Below are positions 52,286 to 61,348 of a DNA stretch of 64,000 bases, in pieces (positions within the stretch are counted from its first letter, which is position 1; every line of letters starts with the position of its first letter). The DNA is from UBA6115 sp050952935. Its GTDB lineage: Bacteria; Bacillota; Clostridia; Christensenellales; Aristaeellaceae. The notes under the pieces were generated by a model, which saw nothing but the letters and a program-made list of their open reading frames with translations, was not told the DNA's origin and made no database searches. Position numbers and translations under genes: made by a program. The stretch lies in assembly GCA_050952935.1 (NCBI GenBank), contig JBMNLS010000001.1:372001-436000 (forward strand), written 5' to 3'.

Positions 52286-52298
52286 GGTTTCCCTTAAA
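52274..52298. terminator. Shared hairpin between convergent genes
   Basis: TTTAAGGG (52274-52281) with CCCTTAAA (52291-52298); it contains or abuts both stop codons. Confidence 0.6.
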
Positions 52299-53130
52299 TA
52301 TTCCGAATGGCTTGAACCAGTTTTTTCAGATAACCCGGACTGGTGCCGCAGCAGCCGCCAATATAGGTGGCTCCTGCTTCCACCGCCGGGAGCATGTCAT
52401 ACACAAAAACATCCGGATCAAGCTCGGTGACGCTTTTGCCGTCAACCAAAGTGGTTCTGCCGGCATTGGGTTTAAAAATCAGCGGCAGATCGGTGCAGCT
52501 CCGAAACTGCCTTAGTACCGGCATGGCCAGATCTGGCCCCATGGAGCAGTTAAGGCCGATGGCATCCGGCTGCCAGGGGGCCAAGCCCGTTACCATGTCC
52601 TCCACAGAGTTGCCCATGATGGTTTTGCCCACCTTCTCAAAGCTCATGGAACAGAATAACGGAAGGTCAAAGCGCCTGGCGCATTTTGCGGCAATTTTCA
52701 GCATGTCCAGATCAATGAAAGTCATCAGATAAATCACATCCGGCTTTTCAGCGATACCTGCTTTCAGCACTTCCATATACTGGGCTTCCGCCTCTTCTTC
52801 CGTGATGTCCCCATAGGGCTCCATCAACCCCACCAGGGGGCCAACAGCGAGCGCCACCTGTGCCCGGCTACCCACCGTTTCCCGGCACAGGCGCACCCCC
52901 CGGGTGATGATGTCAGGCACCGTGTAGGATGATTTGACAAGGGAGCCGGCATTGGCGCCAAAGGTGTTTGTCAAAACCATCTGGGCCCCGGCGTCAGCCA
53001 TCTCCTGATGCAGTTCCCGCACGATGGCCGGGTTTTCCACATTGTAGCGCCATACCGGCACCTGATGATCAGCCTTTTCCCAGAGGCTGGTGCCCACAGC
53101 GCCATCCATCATGATGATTTCATGCTTCAT
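52294..53130 (-). CDS. Homocysteine S-methyltransferase-family protein
   Basis: A 278-residue TIM-barrel methyltransferase of the BHMT/MetH N-terminal type. MMDGAVGTSLWE starts the barrel; zinc thiolates are Cys in LNCSMGP and the pair in GGCCGTSP. Complete set, so it should methylate homocysteine or another thiol, using betaine, S-methylmethionine or a corrinoid methyl. It may work with the facing URO-D-type methyltransferase. Lies 75 bp downstream (minus strand) of the flavodiiron gene and could be cotranscribed. Confidence 0.9.
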   Translation of the reverse strand: MKHEIIMMDGAVGTSLWEKADHQVPVWRYNVENPAIVRELHQEMADAGAQMVLTNTFGANAGSLVKSSYTVPDIITRGVRLCRETVGSRAQVALAVGPLVGLMEPYGDITEEEAEAQYMEVLKAGIAEKPDVIYLMTFIDLDMLKIAAKCARRFDLPLFCSMSFEKVGKTIMGNSVEDMVTGLAPWQPDAIGLNCSMGPDLAMPVLRQFRSCTDLPLIFKPNAGRTTLVDGKSVTELDPDVFVYDMLPAVEAGATYIGGCCGTSPGYLKKLVQAIRNI

Positions 53131-53157
53131 CTCAGTTTCTCCCCCTCAAACAATCAC

Positions 53158-53189
53158 GGGGAGGACGCACCCGGCAGATGCCCCTCCCC
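53158..53189 (-). terminator. Possible terminator after the flavodiiron gene
   Basis: GGGGAGG (53158-53164) with CCTCCCC (53183-53189); weak T-run (GTGATTGTTT) on the minus strand. Confidence 0.4.
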
Positions 53190-53205
53190 AATCATACTGG
53201 TGCGA

Positions 53206-54711
53206 TTACTCTACTTTTACAAACTTGTCAGGGCCTACGCCGCAGACGGGGCATTTGTAGTCAGGCGGCAGCGTTTCCCCTTCATAGATGAAGCCGCACA
53301 CGGTGCATTTCCACTTGGTGGTGCCGGCGGCGGGCGCTGCAGTGGCGGCGGGGGCGACGTCTGGCGTCTTGCCCAGGTCTGCCGCAATGATGTCCGCCAG
53401 CGCCTCTAGGGCCTTGATCGTCTCGTCGTTGGGGGCGGATTTGATGGTCACCGTATCCCCCAGCATGGTGATGTCCTTCATCTTGCCCAGGGTCTCGCTC
53501 AGCTTGGCGGCGGCGTTGGGCGCCCAGGAGCCGTTTTCCACCAGGGCCACCTTACGCCCGCGCAGGCCGTGGAAGGCCAGGTCCTGCACCAGGTTTTTCA
53601 TGGGGGTGAAGGCCTCCATGTTGTAGGTGGCGCTGGCCAGAACCAGGTGGCTGCAGCGGAAGCCCTCCGCCACCAGCTCGCTGGGATGGGTCTTGGAGGC
53701 GTCATACACCGCCACATTCTTAACCCCGCCTTCAGACAGTCTGCGGGCCAGGATTTCCGCCGCCTTTTTGGTGTTGCCATAAATGGAGCCATAGGCCACC
53801 ATCACGGCCTCCTCCTCAGGCGTGTAGGAGGACCATTTGTCATACTTCTCCAGGAACCAGCCCAGATCCTCCCGCCAGATGGGGCCATGCAGGGGACAGA
53901 GCATCTGGATATCGATGGCGCCGGCCTTTTTCAGCACATTCTGCACCTGTGGCCCATACATGCCCACGATGTTGGTGTAATAGCGCCGGGCGTCAGGCAG
54001 CCACTCGGTCTTGAAGTTGACCTCATCGGCAAACAGGTTTCCATTCAGCGCCCCAAAGGTGCCAAAAGCGTCGGCGGAAAAGAGGATCTTGTCCGTGGCA
54101 TCATAGGTCATCATGGCTTCCGGCCAGTGCACCATGGGCGCCATCACAAACACCAGCTGATGCTTCCCGGTGGTGAGACTTTCCATTTCCTCCACCGCGT
54201 GCCCGCGGGCGGACACATCAATGCCGAAAAACTGCTGGATCATGGGGACTGCCGTTTTGCTGCATATCAGCTTGGCCTCAGGGTAGCGGCTCAAAACCTC
54301 CCCAATGCCGGCGGCATGGTCAGGCTCCATGTGGTTCACCACAAAGAAATCCAGCTTCCGCCCGGCCAGGGCCTGGTTCAGGTTGGCGAAAAACTCGCTG
54401 GCCACGGCCTTGTCCACTGTGTCAAACAGCACTGTTTTTTCATCCAGCAGCAGATAGGAGTTGTAGGACACCCCCCGGGGAATGGGATAAATGTTTTCAA
54501 ACAGCGCCAAACGCCGGTCATCAGCGCCCAGGTAAACCAGATCCTCCGTCACCATGCGCAGGTTGGCGGCTCCGCCGGCCCAGGGCGCCGGGCTTGCCGC
54601 TTTTTCCTCCGCCTGCCCCATCGCGGGGCTTAGCACCCCCATTGCCGCGGCCCCCGCTGTTGCCGCTGCCGCTGATTTGATAAACTGCCTTCTTGTTAAG
54701 GATTTTTCCAT
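53206..54711 (-). CDS. Flavodiiron protein with C-terminal rubredoxin and N-terminal Tat signal
   Basis: A 501-residue O2/NO-reducing flavoprotein. Residues 1-36 form a twin-arginine signal (SLTRRQFIKSAAA, Ala-rich core, AMG-QAEE). The beta-lactamase-like diiron domain has NHMEPDHAAG, MVHWPEAM, LFSADAFG and LHGPIW, so all iron ligands are present. The flavodoxin domain has AYGSIYGNTKKAAE (FMN phosphate loop). A Pro/Ala linker leads to rubredoxin CTVCGFIYEGE and CPVCGVGP. The class-A FDP plus rubredoxin fusion is known in bacteria, but an export signal is unusual because these enzymes are normally cytosolic. AGGAGC-type site before the ATG. Confidence 0.93.
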   Translation of the reverse strand: MEKSLTRRQFIKSAAAATAGAAAMGVLSPAMGQAEEKAASPAPWAGGAANLRMVTEDLVYLGADDRRLALFENIYPIPRGVSYNSYLLLDEKTVLFDTVDKAVASEFFANLNQALAGRKLDFFVVNHMEPDHAAGIGEVLSRYPEAKLICSKTAVPMIQQFFGIDVSARGHAVEEMESLTTGKHQLVFVMAPMVHWPEAMMTYDATDKILFSADAFGTFGALNGNLFADEVNFKTEWLPDARRYYTNIVGMYGPQVQNVLKKAGAIDIQMLCPLHGPIWREDLGWFLEKYDKWSSYTPEEEAVMVAYGSIYGNTKKAAEILARRLSEGGVKNVAVYDASKTHPSELVAEGFRCSHLVLASATYNMEAFTPMKNLVQDLAFHGLRGRKVALVENGSWAPNAAAKLSETLGKMKDITMLGDTVTIKSAPNDETIKALEALADIIAADLGKTPDVAPAATAAPAAGTTKWKCTVCGFIYEGETLPPDYKCPVCGVGPDKFVKVE

Positions 54712-54744
54712 TTGCTCCTCCAGACATCAAAATAATCCAAGGTC

Positions 54745-54773
54745 AGTATAGCGCAACGGAGGCGGGAAGCCAA
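54745..54773 (-). promoter_or_regulatory. Promoter of the flavodiiron gene
   Basis: Minus strand TTGGCT (54768-54773), 17-bp spacer, TATACT (54745-54750). Confidence 0.65.
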
Positions 54774-54802
54774 GGGGAATCTGATAAAGGACATATAAAT
54801 AA

Positions 54803-54832
54803 GCTGCCACGGAACATATGTGCCGTGGCAGC
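54803..54832 (-). terminator. Terminator of the 54856-61138 operon
   Basis: GCTGCCACGG (54803-54812) with CCGTGGCAGC (54823-54832), followed on the minus strand by TTATTTATAT. Stem perfect over 10 bp. Confidence 0.8.
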
Positions 54833-54855
54833 CCCAAGTTATGGTTTTTAATCAA

Positions 54856-55842
54856 TCAGAAATCAAACTCGTCAATGTTTTCAGGCGTGAACTCGAAAGT
54901 CTCATAGAAATAGAACACATTCCCGTCAAGCCGCTCAGCCTCGGGGAATCCATCAATCTCCAGTTTCCCAACGGGCATATCCTTACCTTCAATCAGGTTG
55001 GCCGCGATGGTAATAGCCCAGGCCTGCCACTTGGCGGTATCCCAAAGGACGGCGCTCTTGCAGGCCCCGGTGGCCATGCCGGGCTTGGCCAGGTTGGGGG
55101 TGGATTGGCCGCAGGCGTACACTTCGCCGATCTTCCCGGCGTCTTCAATCGCAGAAGAAATCGGGCCTACACCCGTTGAAACATTGGACATGATGGCTTT
55201 CACATCCGGGTAGGCAGTCATGATGTTCATGGCCACGCTATAGGCTTTTTCAGGATCCTCGTCCATGCCTTCAATGGTGACGCACTCCAGCCCCGGATAT
55301 TTTTCTTTTGCGTAATCCAGGCAGAACTCAATGCGCTTCTGGAGCAGCTCATTGGTCAGAACACCTGTCAGAATGGCGTATTTTCCCGCATCGCCGATGG
55401 AGGTCACGATGGATTCCACCTGGGGGATGCCCAGTTCCGCCAGATCCATAAGTCCCGCATAGGCGTTTCTGCCTTCAGGATCAATGTCCAGGTCAAAGGA
55501 AACAACCTTGATGCCTTTTTCCATGGCCAGTTTGCAGATGGGAACCACTGAGGTGGTGTCGCCGGAAGCCAGACAAATGGCGTCCACATCCTGGGCAATC
55601 AGGTTTTCGATGATGGATATCAAACCCGGGGTATCCACTTCATTGGTGCCCGTCCAGATGACCTCATAGCCAAGGGCATTTCCGGTTTCAATGGCCGTTT
55701 TCTCACCATAGGAGAAGTAGGGGGCGCTGGTAACATAGCAAACCACGGCAATCTTGCCCTTTTTGCCCCCTTCAGCGCCTGCAGACAGGGCAAGGCCAAG
55801 CACCAGAACCAGTATCAGCAACAGAGAGACAAACCTTTTCAT
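54856..55842 (-). CDS. Sugar ABC transporter substrate-binding protein (CUT2)
   Basis: A 328-residue type-1 binding-protein fold with a signal peptide (MKRFVS to LALSAGA-EGG) and AGGAGG before the ATG. Features are CYVTSAPYFSYGEKTAIETG at the first strand, CLASGDTTSVVPICK and MATGACKSAVLWDTAKWQAWA in the hinge/ligand region. The last is typical of autoinducer-2/rhamnose-like binders. Last gene of the operon SDR to binding protein; a strong hairpin follows. Confidence 0.9.
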   Translation of the reverse strand: MKRFVSLLLILVLVLGLALSAGAEGGKKGKIAVVCYVTSAPYFSYGEKTAIETGNALGYEVIWTGTNEVDTPGLISIIENLIAQDVDAICLASGDTTSVVPICKLAMEKGIKVVSFDLDIDPEGRNAYAGLMDLAELGIPQVESIVTSIGDAGKYAILTGVLTNELLQKRIEFCLDYAKEKYPGLECVTIEGMDEDPEKAYSVAMNIMTAYPDVKAIMSNVSTGVGPISSAIEDAGKIGEVYACGQSTPNLAKPGMATGACKSAVLWDTAKWQAWAITIAANLIEGKDMPVGKLEIDGFPEAERLDGNVFYFYETFEFTPENIDEFDF

Positions 55843-55887
55843 ATCAGTTCCTCCTATATATTTTAAAATTGGGATACATACCCAATT

Positions 55888-56829
55888 TTATTCCTTTTTT
55901 CTGGCATGTCTGAACGCGAGCACAATCAGCAGCAGCACGCCGGTTGAAATCTGCTGCCAAAATGCGGAAATGTTCATCATGTCCATGCCATTGACCACCA
56001 GGGTGATGACCGCAGCGCCCAACATGGCGCCGCCCATGGTGCCGATGCCCCCCAGCGTGCTGACACCGCCAAAGACGCTGGCGGAAACCGCCTTGAGAAC
56101 TTGCGCCGCCGCCACATCGGCGCGGCCGCTGGAAACGCGGGATGTGATGACAAGCGCTGCCAAAAACGCGGCAACTGCCGAGAAAACATAGGTGAATACG
56201 ATGTTGCGTGGCAGGTTGATGCCACTGAATTTGGCAACTTCCGCGTTGGTTCCAATCAGATAAATCCGCCGCCCGGTCATTGTGTAGTTGAAAATCAGGA
56301 TGGAGATAAGCAGTGCTATCAGTAAAATCACAATTTGGAAAGGGACCACCCCGGCAATGCGAAGCCGCCCAAAAAGCGCGAAGCGGTCAGTTGGCATGGA
56401 TACTGTGATCCCTTTTGACACCACAAGCCCTATGCCGGTAAACAGCGATTGGCTGCCCAAAGTAACCAGCATGGAATTGATCTTGAAATAGCCGATAAGC
56501 ACCCCGTTAAACACCCCGCAGCACACAGCCGCAGCCAACACAATCAGAACGGCCAGGGCTTCATTCATCCCATAGGTTCCAATCAGGGTGGACAAAAGCA
56601 CCGTGCAAAGCGAGCAAATAGCCCCGATTGATAAATCCATCCCGCCTGAAAACATGGAAGCGGACATGCCTAACGTCAGTAAGCCCAGGATGGACATCTG
56701 CGAAAACAGATTCATAATATTGGTCAGGGAAAAGAAGTTGCTGCCGCTAAAGGAAAACACAAGAAACAGCACAGCAAAGACAATCGCCATGAAAAACTCA
56801 TTTTTATGCCGCATTTTACTGATGTTCAT
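55888..56829 (-). CDS. Sugar ABC transporter permease (CUT2)
   Basis: A 313-residue RbsC-type membrane protein. Motifs: MFSGGMDLSIGAICSL, GRRIYLIGTNAEVAKFSGINL and GGVSTLGGIGTMGGAMLG. It overlaps the other permease gene by 14 bp, so the two are coupled and form a heterodimer. Confidence 0.93.
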   Translation of the reverse strand: MNISKMRHKNEFFMAIVFAVLFLVFSFSGSNFFSLTNIMNLFSQMSILGLLTLGMSASMFSGGMDLSIGAICSLCTVLLSTLIGTYGMNEALAVLIVLAAAVCCGVFNGVLIGYFKINSMLVTLGSQSLFTGIGLVVSKGITVSMPTDRFALFGRLRIAGVVPFQIVILLIALLISILIFNYTMTGRRIYLIGTNAEVAKFSGINLPRNIVFTYVFSAVAAFLAALVITSRVSSGRADVAAAQVLKAVSASVFGGVSTLGGIGTMGGAMLGAAVITLVVNGMDMMNISAFWQQISTGVLLLIVLAFRHARKKE

Positions 56830-57808
56830 TTGCTAAACTCCTGTTGATTTTTCTTGTGGTTTTCTTCCCGTTTCCTCCCTTGAACACACCGGAAGCCACA
56901 GCCAGGATGATGATGATGCCCGTTGTCAGCTCCTGCCAGTAAACAGGCACCTTCGTCAGCACCAACCCATTGTCAATCACACCCATCAGGAGCACGCCCA
57001 GCAATGTCCCCAAAACAGACGCCACTCCCCCTGAAAACAGGGTGCCGCCAATAACACAGGCTGCGATTAGCTGCATCTCATACCCAAGTCCATTGGATGG
57101 CTGAGCTATTTTTAGCTTCGAGCAGGCAATCGCGGCCGCCAGGCCGGCCAGGGCGCCCATATAGCCAAAGGCAAGCAGATAAACCTGGGTTTCGTTGATG
57201 CCAAGCCTTCTGGCAGCGGTTTTGTTGCCCCCAACCGCCAGCACATCTCGCCCAACATTGGTGCGATATAACAGCAAATATGTAAAAATTAACACTGCCA
57301 GCCATATATATATAGCGGTCTGCAAACCAAGAACCCTTTGGCTTGCGAAGCGTGCGAAAGGCCCCTTCAGCCCATCTATCCAGTTGCCTCTGGACACCAG
57401 GTACAACACGCCGCGCATGATGTTCAGCGTGCTGAGGGTCACCACAATGGCGGGGATTTTTAGCTTCGCGACCAGGATGCCATTAAGCAATCCCAGGACG
57501 ATCCCGCAGGCAACCCCAATAAGGATGGAAAGAACGACATGCTGCCCGCCGGTCTCCTTGACAAACAGGGCCACCACCATGCCGCACACCGCGTATTGAG
57601 CGCCAACGGACACGTCAATATTGCCGGTTACAATCACCATCATCATGCCCATGGTCATAACGCCCAGCACAACATTGCTGTACAACAGGTTAATCAGGTT
57701 CAGTTTGGTGAAGAAAGCGGGGGCAATCGCCGTGATGATGATGCCAATCAGAATAATAGTAGCAATCAGAATGGCTTCCCGCGTCTTTGATTTCAGCAAG
57801 TTAATCAT
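56816..57808 (-). CDS. Sugar ABC transporter permease (CUT2)
   Basis: A 330-residue RbsC-type membrane protein. Motifs: IVTGNIDVSVGAQYAVCG, GRDVLAVGGNKTAARRLGI and GGTLFSGGVASVLGTLLG. It lies 12 bp downstream of the ATPase gene on the minus strand. Confidence 0.93.
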   Translation of the reverse strand: MINLLKSKTREAILIATIILIGIIITAIAPAFFTKLNLINLLYSNVVLGVMTMGMMMVIVTGNIDVSVGAQYAVCGMVVALFVKETGGQHVVLSILIGVACGIVLGLLNGILVAKLKIPAIVVTLSTLNIMRGVLYLVSRGNWIDGLKGPFARFASQRVLGLQTAIYIWLAVLIFTYLLLYRTNVGRDVLAVGGNKTAARRLGINETQVYLLAFGYMGALAGLAAAIACSKLKIAQPSNGLGYEMQLIAACVIGGTLFSGGVASVLGTLLGVLLMGVIDNGLVLTKVPVYWQELTTGIIIILAVASGVFKGGNGKKTTRKINRSLANEHQ

Positions 57809-57820
57809 CAGTTTGTCTCC

Positions 57821-59305
57821 TTAGCCCAGCAGGCCTTTTTGCAGTATTCCCTCCTGGGTTGCCCGGTCAGCCTCCACTTCGTCCACCAGCTCCCCTTCCC
57901 GCATCACCAGGATGCGGTCAGACACCGCCAGCACCTCGCTTAAATCAGAGGAAATAAGAATCACACAAATCCCGTCATCCGCTAACTCCCGCAGCAAGCG
58001 GTGGATCTCCAGTTTAGCGCCCACATCAACACCGGAAGTCGGCTCATCCACAATCAGCACTTTGGGATTGGCCTCCAGCCAGCGGCTGAACAGCACCTTT
58101 TGTTGATTGCCCCCTGACAGGCTTTCCACATTCAGCTCCGGCTGATTGGGCCGGATGCTGATCTTCTGGATGTATTTGTCAGCCACTTTCAGTTCCAGCT
58201 TCCGGCTGATCATTTTATGGCGCAAAACATGGGGGAGCATCGCCGAGGTGATATTCTGAGACATCGGTTTCCCCTGGAAAAGCCCCTGGGTGCGCTTATC
58301 CTCCGGCAGGTAGCAAATGCCTTTTTGGATGGCGTCATTTGTATCCGACACAGTCACCTTATTTCCTGACAGAAATATTTCACCGCTTTGTGGCTTCATC
58401 AGGCCAAATACGGCTTGCGCCCATTCACTCCTGCCTGCGCCAACCAACCCCGTCAAGCCCACAATCTCATGCTTGCAGACGGAAAATGAGATGTTCCTGA
58501 AGTGTGGTTCTTTGGTGAACCCCCGCACCTCAAACAGCACATCCGGGCAATGTCCCTGCTCATTGCGCATGGGAATAAAGCGAAGCTCCCGGCCCACCAT
58601 CTGGCTGATCAGTTTATTCTGATCAAATGCTTCCACCTTGTCGGTTATCACCCGGTTGCCATCGCGCAGCACAGTGATTCTATCCGCCAGCTGGAATATT
58701 TCCTCCAGCTTGTGAGAAATGTAGATGATGCTGACGCCTTTTTCTTTCAGCCCCATGATGATTTTGTACAGCATTTCTACTTCGGACTTGGACAGCGCGG
58801 CGGTGGGCTCATCCATCACAATCACCTTTGCCTGAAAGGTGATAGCCCGGGCGATTGCGACCAGCTGCTTTTTCCCAACGGACAGGCTGCTTAACTTCTG
58901 AGACAAGTCGAGGGAAACCTGCATGGTATCCAGCGCTTCCTGGGCCGTTTGTCGGATCTTTTTCCAGTTGGTGAACCGATCATTCACCACGCCCTTGCAG
59001 ATATTCTCCGCAACCGAAAGATTGTCAAATAGGCTGACATCCTGATATATGACAGAAATGCCCAATTTTAAAGAACGGTGCGGGGTCATGTTGGGAATCA
59101 ATTGACCCGCAAAATAGATCTCGCCACCCTCATCCGGCGTTTCCACCCCGGCGACGATCTTGATCATGGTGGATTTTCCGGCGCCATTCTCCCCAACAAG
59201 CGCGTGAACCTCCCCAGGCAGCAAATCAAAATCCACCTCGTTGAGAACACGCACCCCAGAATAGGTTTTTGAAATGTTCCTGATTTTTAGTATTGGTTCC
59301 ATCAT
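57821..59305 (-). CDS. Sugar ABC transporter ATP-binding protein, two ABC domains
   Basis: A 494-residue RbsA-type tandem ATPase. First domain: GENGAGKSTMIKIVAG, VIVMDEPTAALSK and IYISHKLEEIF. Second domain: GLVGAGRSEWAQAVFG, LSGGNQQKVLFSRW and IVDEPTSGVDVGAK (Ser instead of the more usual Arg in TRGID). The ATG at 59305 is preferred over an in-frame TTG at 59308. GGAGG lies 12 bp upstream. Confidence 0.93.
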   Translation of the reverse strand: MMEPILKIRNISKTYSGVRVLNEVDFDLLPGEVHALVGENGAGKSTMIKIVAGVETPDEGGEIYFAGQLIPNMTPHRSLKLGISVIYQDVSLFDNLSVAENICKGVVNDRFTNWKKIRQTAQEALDTMQVSLDLSQKLSSLSVGKKQLVAIARAITFQAKVIVMDEPTAALSKSEVEMLYKIIMGLKEKGVSIIYISHKLEEIFQLADRITVLRDGNRVITDKVEAFDQNKLISQMVGRELRFIPMRNEQGHCPDVLFEVRGFTKEPHFRNISFSVCKHEIVGLTGLVGAGRSEWAQAVFGLMKPQSGEIFLSGNKVTVSDTNDAIQKGICYLPEDKRTQGLFQGKPMSQNITSAMLPHVLRHKMISRKLELKVADKYIQKISIRPNQPELNVESLSGGNQQKVLFSRWLEANPKVLIVDEPTSGVDVGAKLEIHRLLRELADDGICVILISSDLSEVLAVSDRILVMREGELVDEVEADRATQEGILQKGLLG

Positions 59306-59330
59306 CAATCCGTTTATCCTCCGTCCTTAA

Positions 59331-60110
59331 TTACCAGAGCGTATATCCGCCATCCATTTCAAAGTCAGCGCCGGTGACATAGTCGCTGTCGGCGCTTGCC
59401 AGGAAAACGGCCAGCGCCCCAATTTCATCAGGATTGCCCCAACGCTTCAGAGGGATGTTTTTCGTTGATTTTTCATAAAACCCCGGATGCTCATCCAAAA
59501 AACGCTTGTTGATATCCGTCAGGAAAAATCCGGGGGAGATGGAATTAACCCTGATGCCATATTGCGCCCATTCTCCCGCCATGCAGCGGGTCAGGCAGGC
59601 GACGGCTGCCTTGGAGCAATCATAGGCTCCGGTTGCCGCGTCTGCGAAAACAGCCCGCGCGGCCAGAGAGGTCAGGTTGATGATCCGGCCTGCTTTCTGC
59701 TTGATCATGATGCGGCCAAAGTGCTTCATGCATAAGAAAGTACCGGTCAGGTTGGTGTCGATGGTGCGCTGCCATTCGGCCAATTCCGTGTCTTGAAGTG
59801 GCGTGTTCCCGCGGCCCAGGGCGGCGTTGTTGATCAGCACATCAAGTCTGCCCGATGTTTCAAGAACGTGGGAAGCCGCGGCCATCACGCTGTTTTCATC
59901 GGTGATGTCAATGCGCCAGGCATGGCAATAAACGCCGTGCTCCTTCTGAATGTCCCTGCAAACTGCCTCAAGTTTAGGCAGGTTGCGCGACATGAGAAAC
60001 AGGTTTGCTCCCTCAGCCGCCAATGCTTTGGCGAAAACCAGCCCTAACCCCTGGCTGGCTCCGGTCACCAGCGCCCATTGGCCCTGCAGCTTCCCCGCCT
60101 TTTCAATCAT
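59331..60110 (-). CDS. Short-chain dehydrogenase/reductase
   Basis: A 259-residue classical SDR. Cofactor motif TGASQGLG, NNAALGRG, catalytic Ser in NLTSLAARA, and catalytic YDCSK (Tyr, Lys). All four catalytic elements are present. Its start overlaps the stop of the upstream Gfo/Idh/MocA gene (ATGA). Likely oxidises or reduces a sugar or sugar-derived alcohol imported by the adjoining ABC system; gluconate 5-dehydrogenase-like and 2-keto-deoxy-gluconate-type enzymes are typical comparators. Confidence 0.91.
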   Translation of the reverse strand: MIEKAGKLQGQWALVTGASQGLGLVFAKALAAEGANLFLMSRNLPKLEAVCRDIQKEHGVYCHAWRIDITDENSVMAAASHVLETSGRLDVLINNAALGRGNTPLQDTELAEWQRTIDTNLTGTFLCMKHFGRIMIKQKAGRIINLTSLAARAVFADAATGAYDCSKAAVACLTRCMAGEWAQYGIRVNSISPGFFLTDINKRFLDEHPGFYEKSTKNIPLKRWGNPDEIGALAVFLASADSDYVTGADFEMDGGYTLW

Positions 60111-61138
60111 ATGCGTTCCACCTTAACCGGCAGCCCAGTCTGCGCTGATTCCATGATGGCCAGCAGCGTCAGGGACACATTCGCCGCCTCACGCAGGCTG
60201 ACATGAAAGGCTTCCCCGCTTATCAGCTTGTCAATAAAGGAGCGGATGCTCTCATAAGCAAATCCAGCATACCTGTCAAACACCCGGTTTGTTACCAGCA
60301 CATCCTGCGTCACCGTCCGCGTGTGATCAGTCACCTGCAGGAGGCCGTGGCTGGAAGCATCCACATCAAACTTGCCCTCAGTACACAACAGGTTGAACTT
60401 GAAATCATTCACATTTGTGTTGCCATTGGGGGTGATCCAGCTATTTTCCATATGCGCTACCGCTCCGCCTGCGTAGCGGATGGTGCTTAGATAGGTGTCC
60501 ACCGTATCAATGCCCAGGCTTTTTAATTTGCCTTCAGTTTTAACCGCGTACACCTCAACCGGATAATCTCCGATAATCCAGTTCATCGTGTCCAAAGAAT
60601 GGCTGCCCAAAAACCACAGGATGGAGGATTGAGCGCACCATTTGATCATATCCGTGGCCACCCACAAACAGTCGTTCAGCCGGAAATGGGCGCTGCGGGG
60701 CTCGCCATACCGGCCGGTGGCGATCAGCTGCTTCAGTGTGTTAAAAGGCGGGTTCCACCGATTGTGCAAATCCACCATCACGCGCACATCATGCGTTTCG
60801 GCTGCCTGCACGATCCTCATCACATCCTCGCGCGTGGTGGCAAGCGGTTTTTCAATGATCATGTCTTTCCCGGCCTGGGCGCAGGCTACCGCGATATCAG
60901 CATGCAGAAAATCCGGCGTAACAATGGCCACCGCGTCACAGGCAGCGTGGCTGAGCATCTGCTGATAATCTGAAAAAACCTGGGGAATATGATACTTGGC
61001 GGCTAAAGCTTTTGCTTTTTCGAGATCAATATCGCAAACAGCCACCGTTTCCGCATGGGGATGTTCCTGATAGAGCCCGGCGTGGGAGTGGCCCCATAGT
61101 CCGGCGCCTACAATTCCCATCCTGATCTTTTTTTGCAT
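60107..61138 (-). CDS. Gfo/Idh/MocA-family oxidoreductase
   Basis: A 343-residue NAD(P)-dependent dehydrogenase. MGIVGAGLWGHSHA starts the Rossmann fold, MIIEKPLATT gives the catalytic Lys, and WFLGSHSLDTMNWI the second conserved His. The ATG at 61138 with GGGAGAG upstream is preferred to a longer frame reaching 61297, whose extra 53 residues (for example FKQSFKHQDGRVY) do not resemble the family. First gene of the operon, about 175 nt after the predicted transcript start. Confidence 0.9.
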   Translation of the reverse strand: MQKKIRMGIVGAGLWGHSHAGLYQEHPHAETVAVCDIDLEKAKALAAKYHIPQVFSDYQQMLSHAACDAVAIVTPDFLHADIAVACAQAGKDMIIEKPLATTREDVMRIVQAAETHDVRVMVDLHNRWNPPFNTLKQLIATGRYGEPRSAHFRLNDCLWVATDMIKWCAQSSILWFLGSHSLDTMNWIIGDYPVEVYAVKTEGKLKSLGIDTVDTYLSTIRYAGGAVAHMENSWITPNGNTNVNDFKFNLLCTEGKFDVDASSHGLLQVTDHTRTVTQDVLVTNRVFDRYAGFAYESIRSFIDKLISGEAFHVSLREAANVSLTLLAIMESAQTGLPVKVERI

Positions 61139-61319
61139 ATATACTCTCCCGTCCTGATGTTTGAATGATTGTTTAAACATACGGCTCTGGCGTTGATTTT
61201 TGCTGAAATACAATGTCCCCTGCGTTTGTTTTAAATATTCCTGTACGCGAACCAGAAAACCTGCAATCAACAAACAAACCGTGTTTTCAGAGCCCAATCA
61301 CATACTATTTCTTAATTAC

Positions 61320-61348
61320 ATTATAACAAACCAAATGCCGCAAATCAA
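61320..61348 (-). promoter_or_regulatory. Promoter of the 61138-54856 operon
   Basis: Minus strand TTGATT (61343-61348), 17-bp spacer, TATAAT (61320-61325). Confidence 0.82.

Noticed and set aside
61139..61297. 53-residue N-terminal extension of the Gfo/Idh/MocA gene
   Set aside because: The Rossmann start follows directly after the ATG at 61138, the extension has no family resemblance and begins with a non-ATG codon without a ribosome site.
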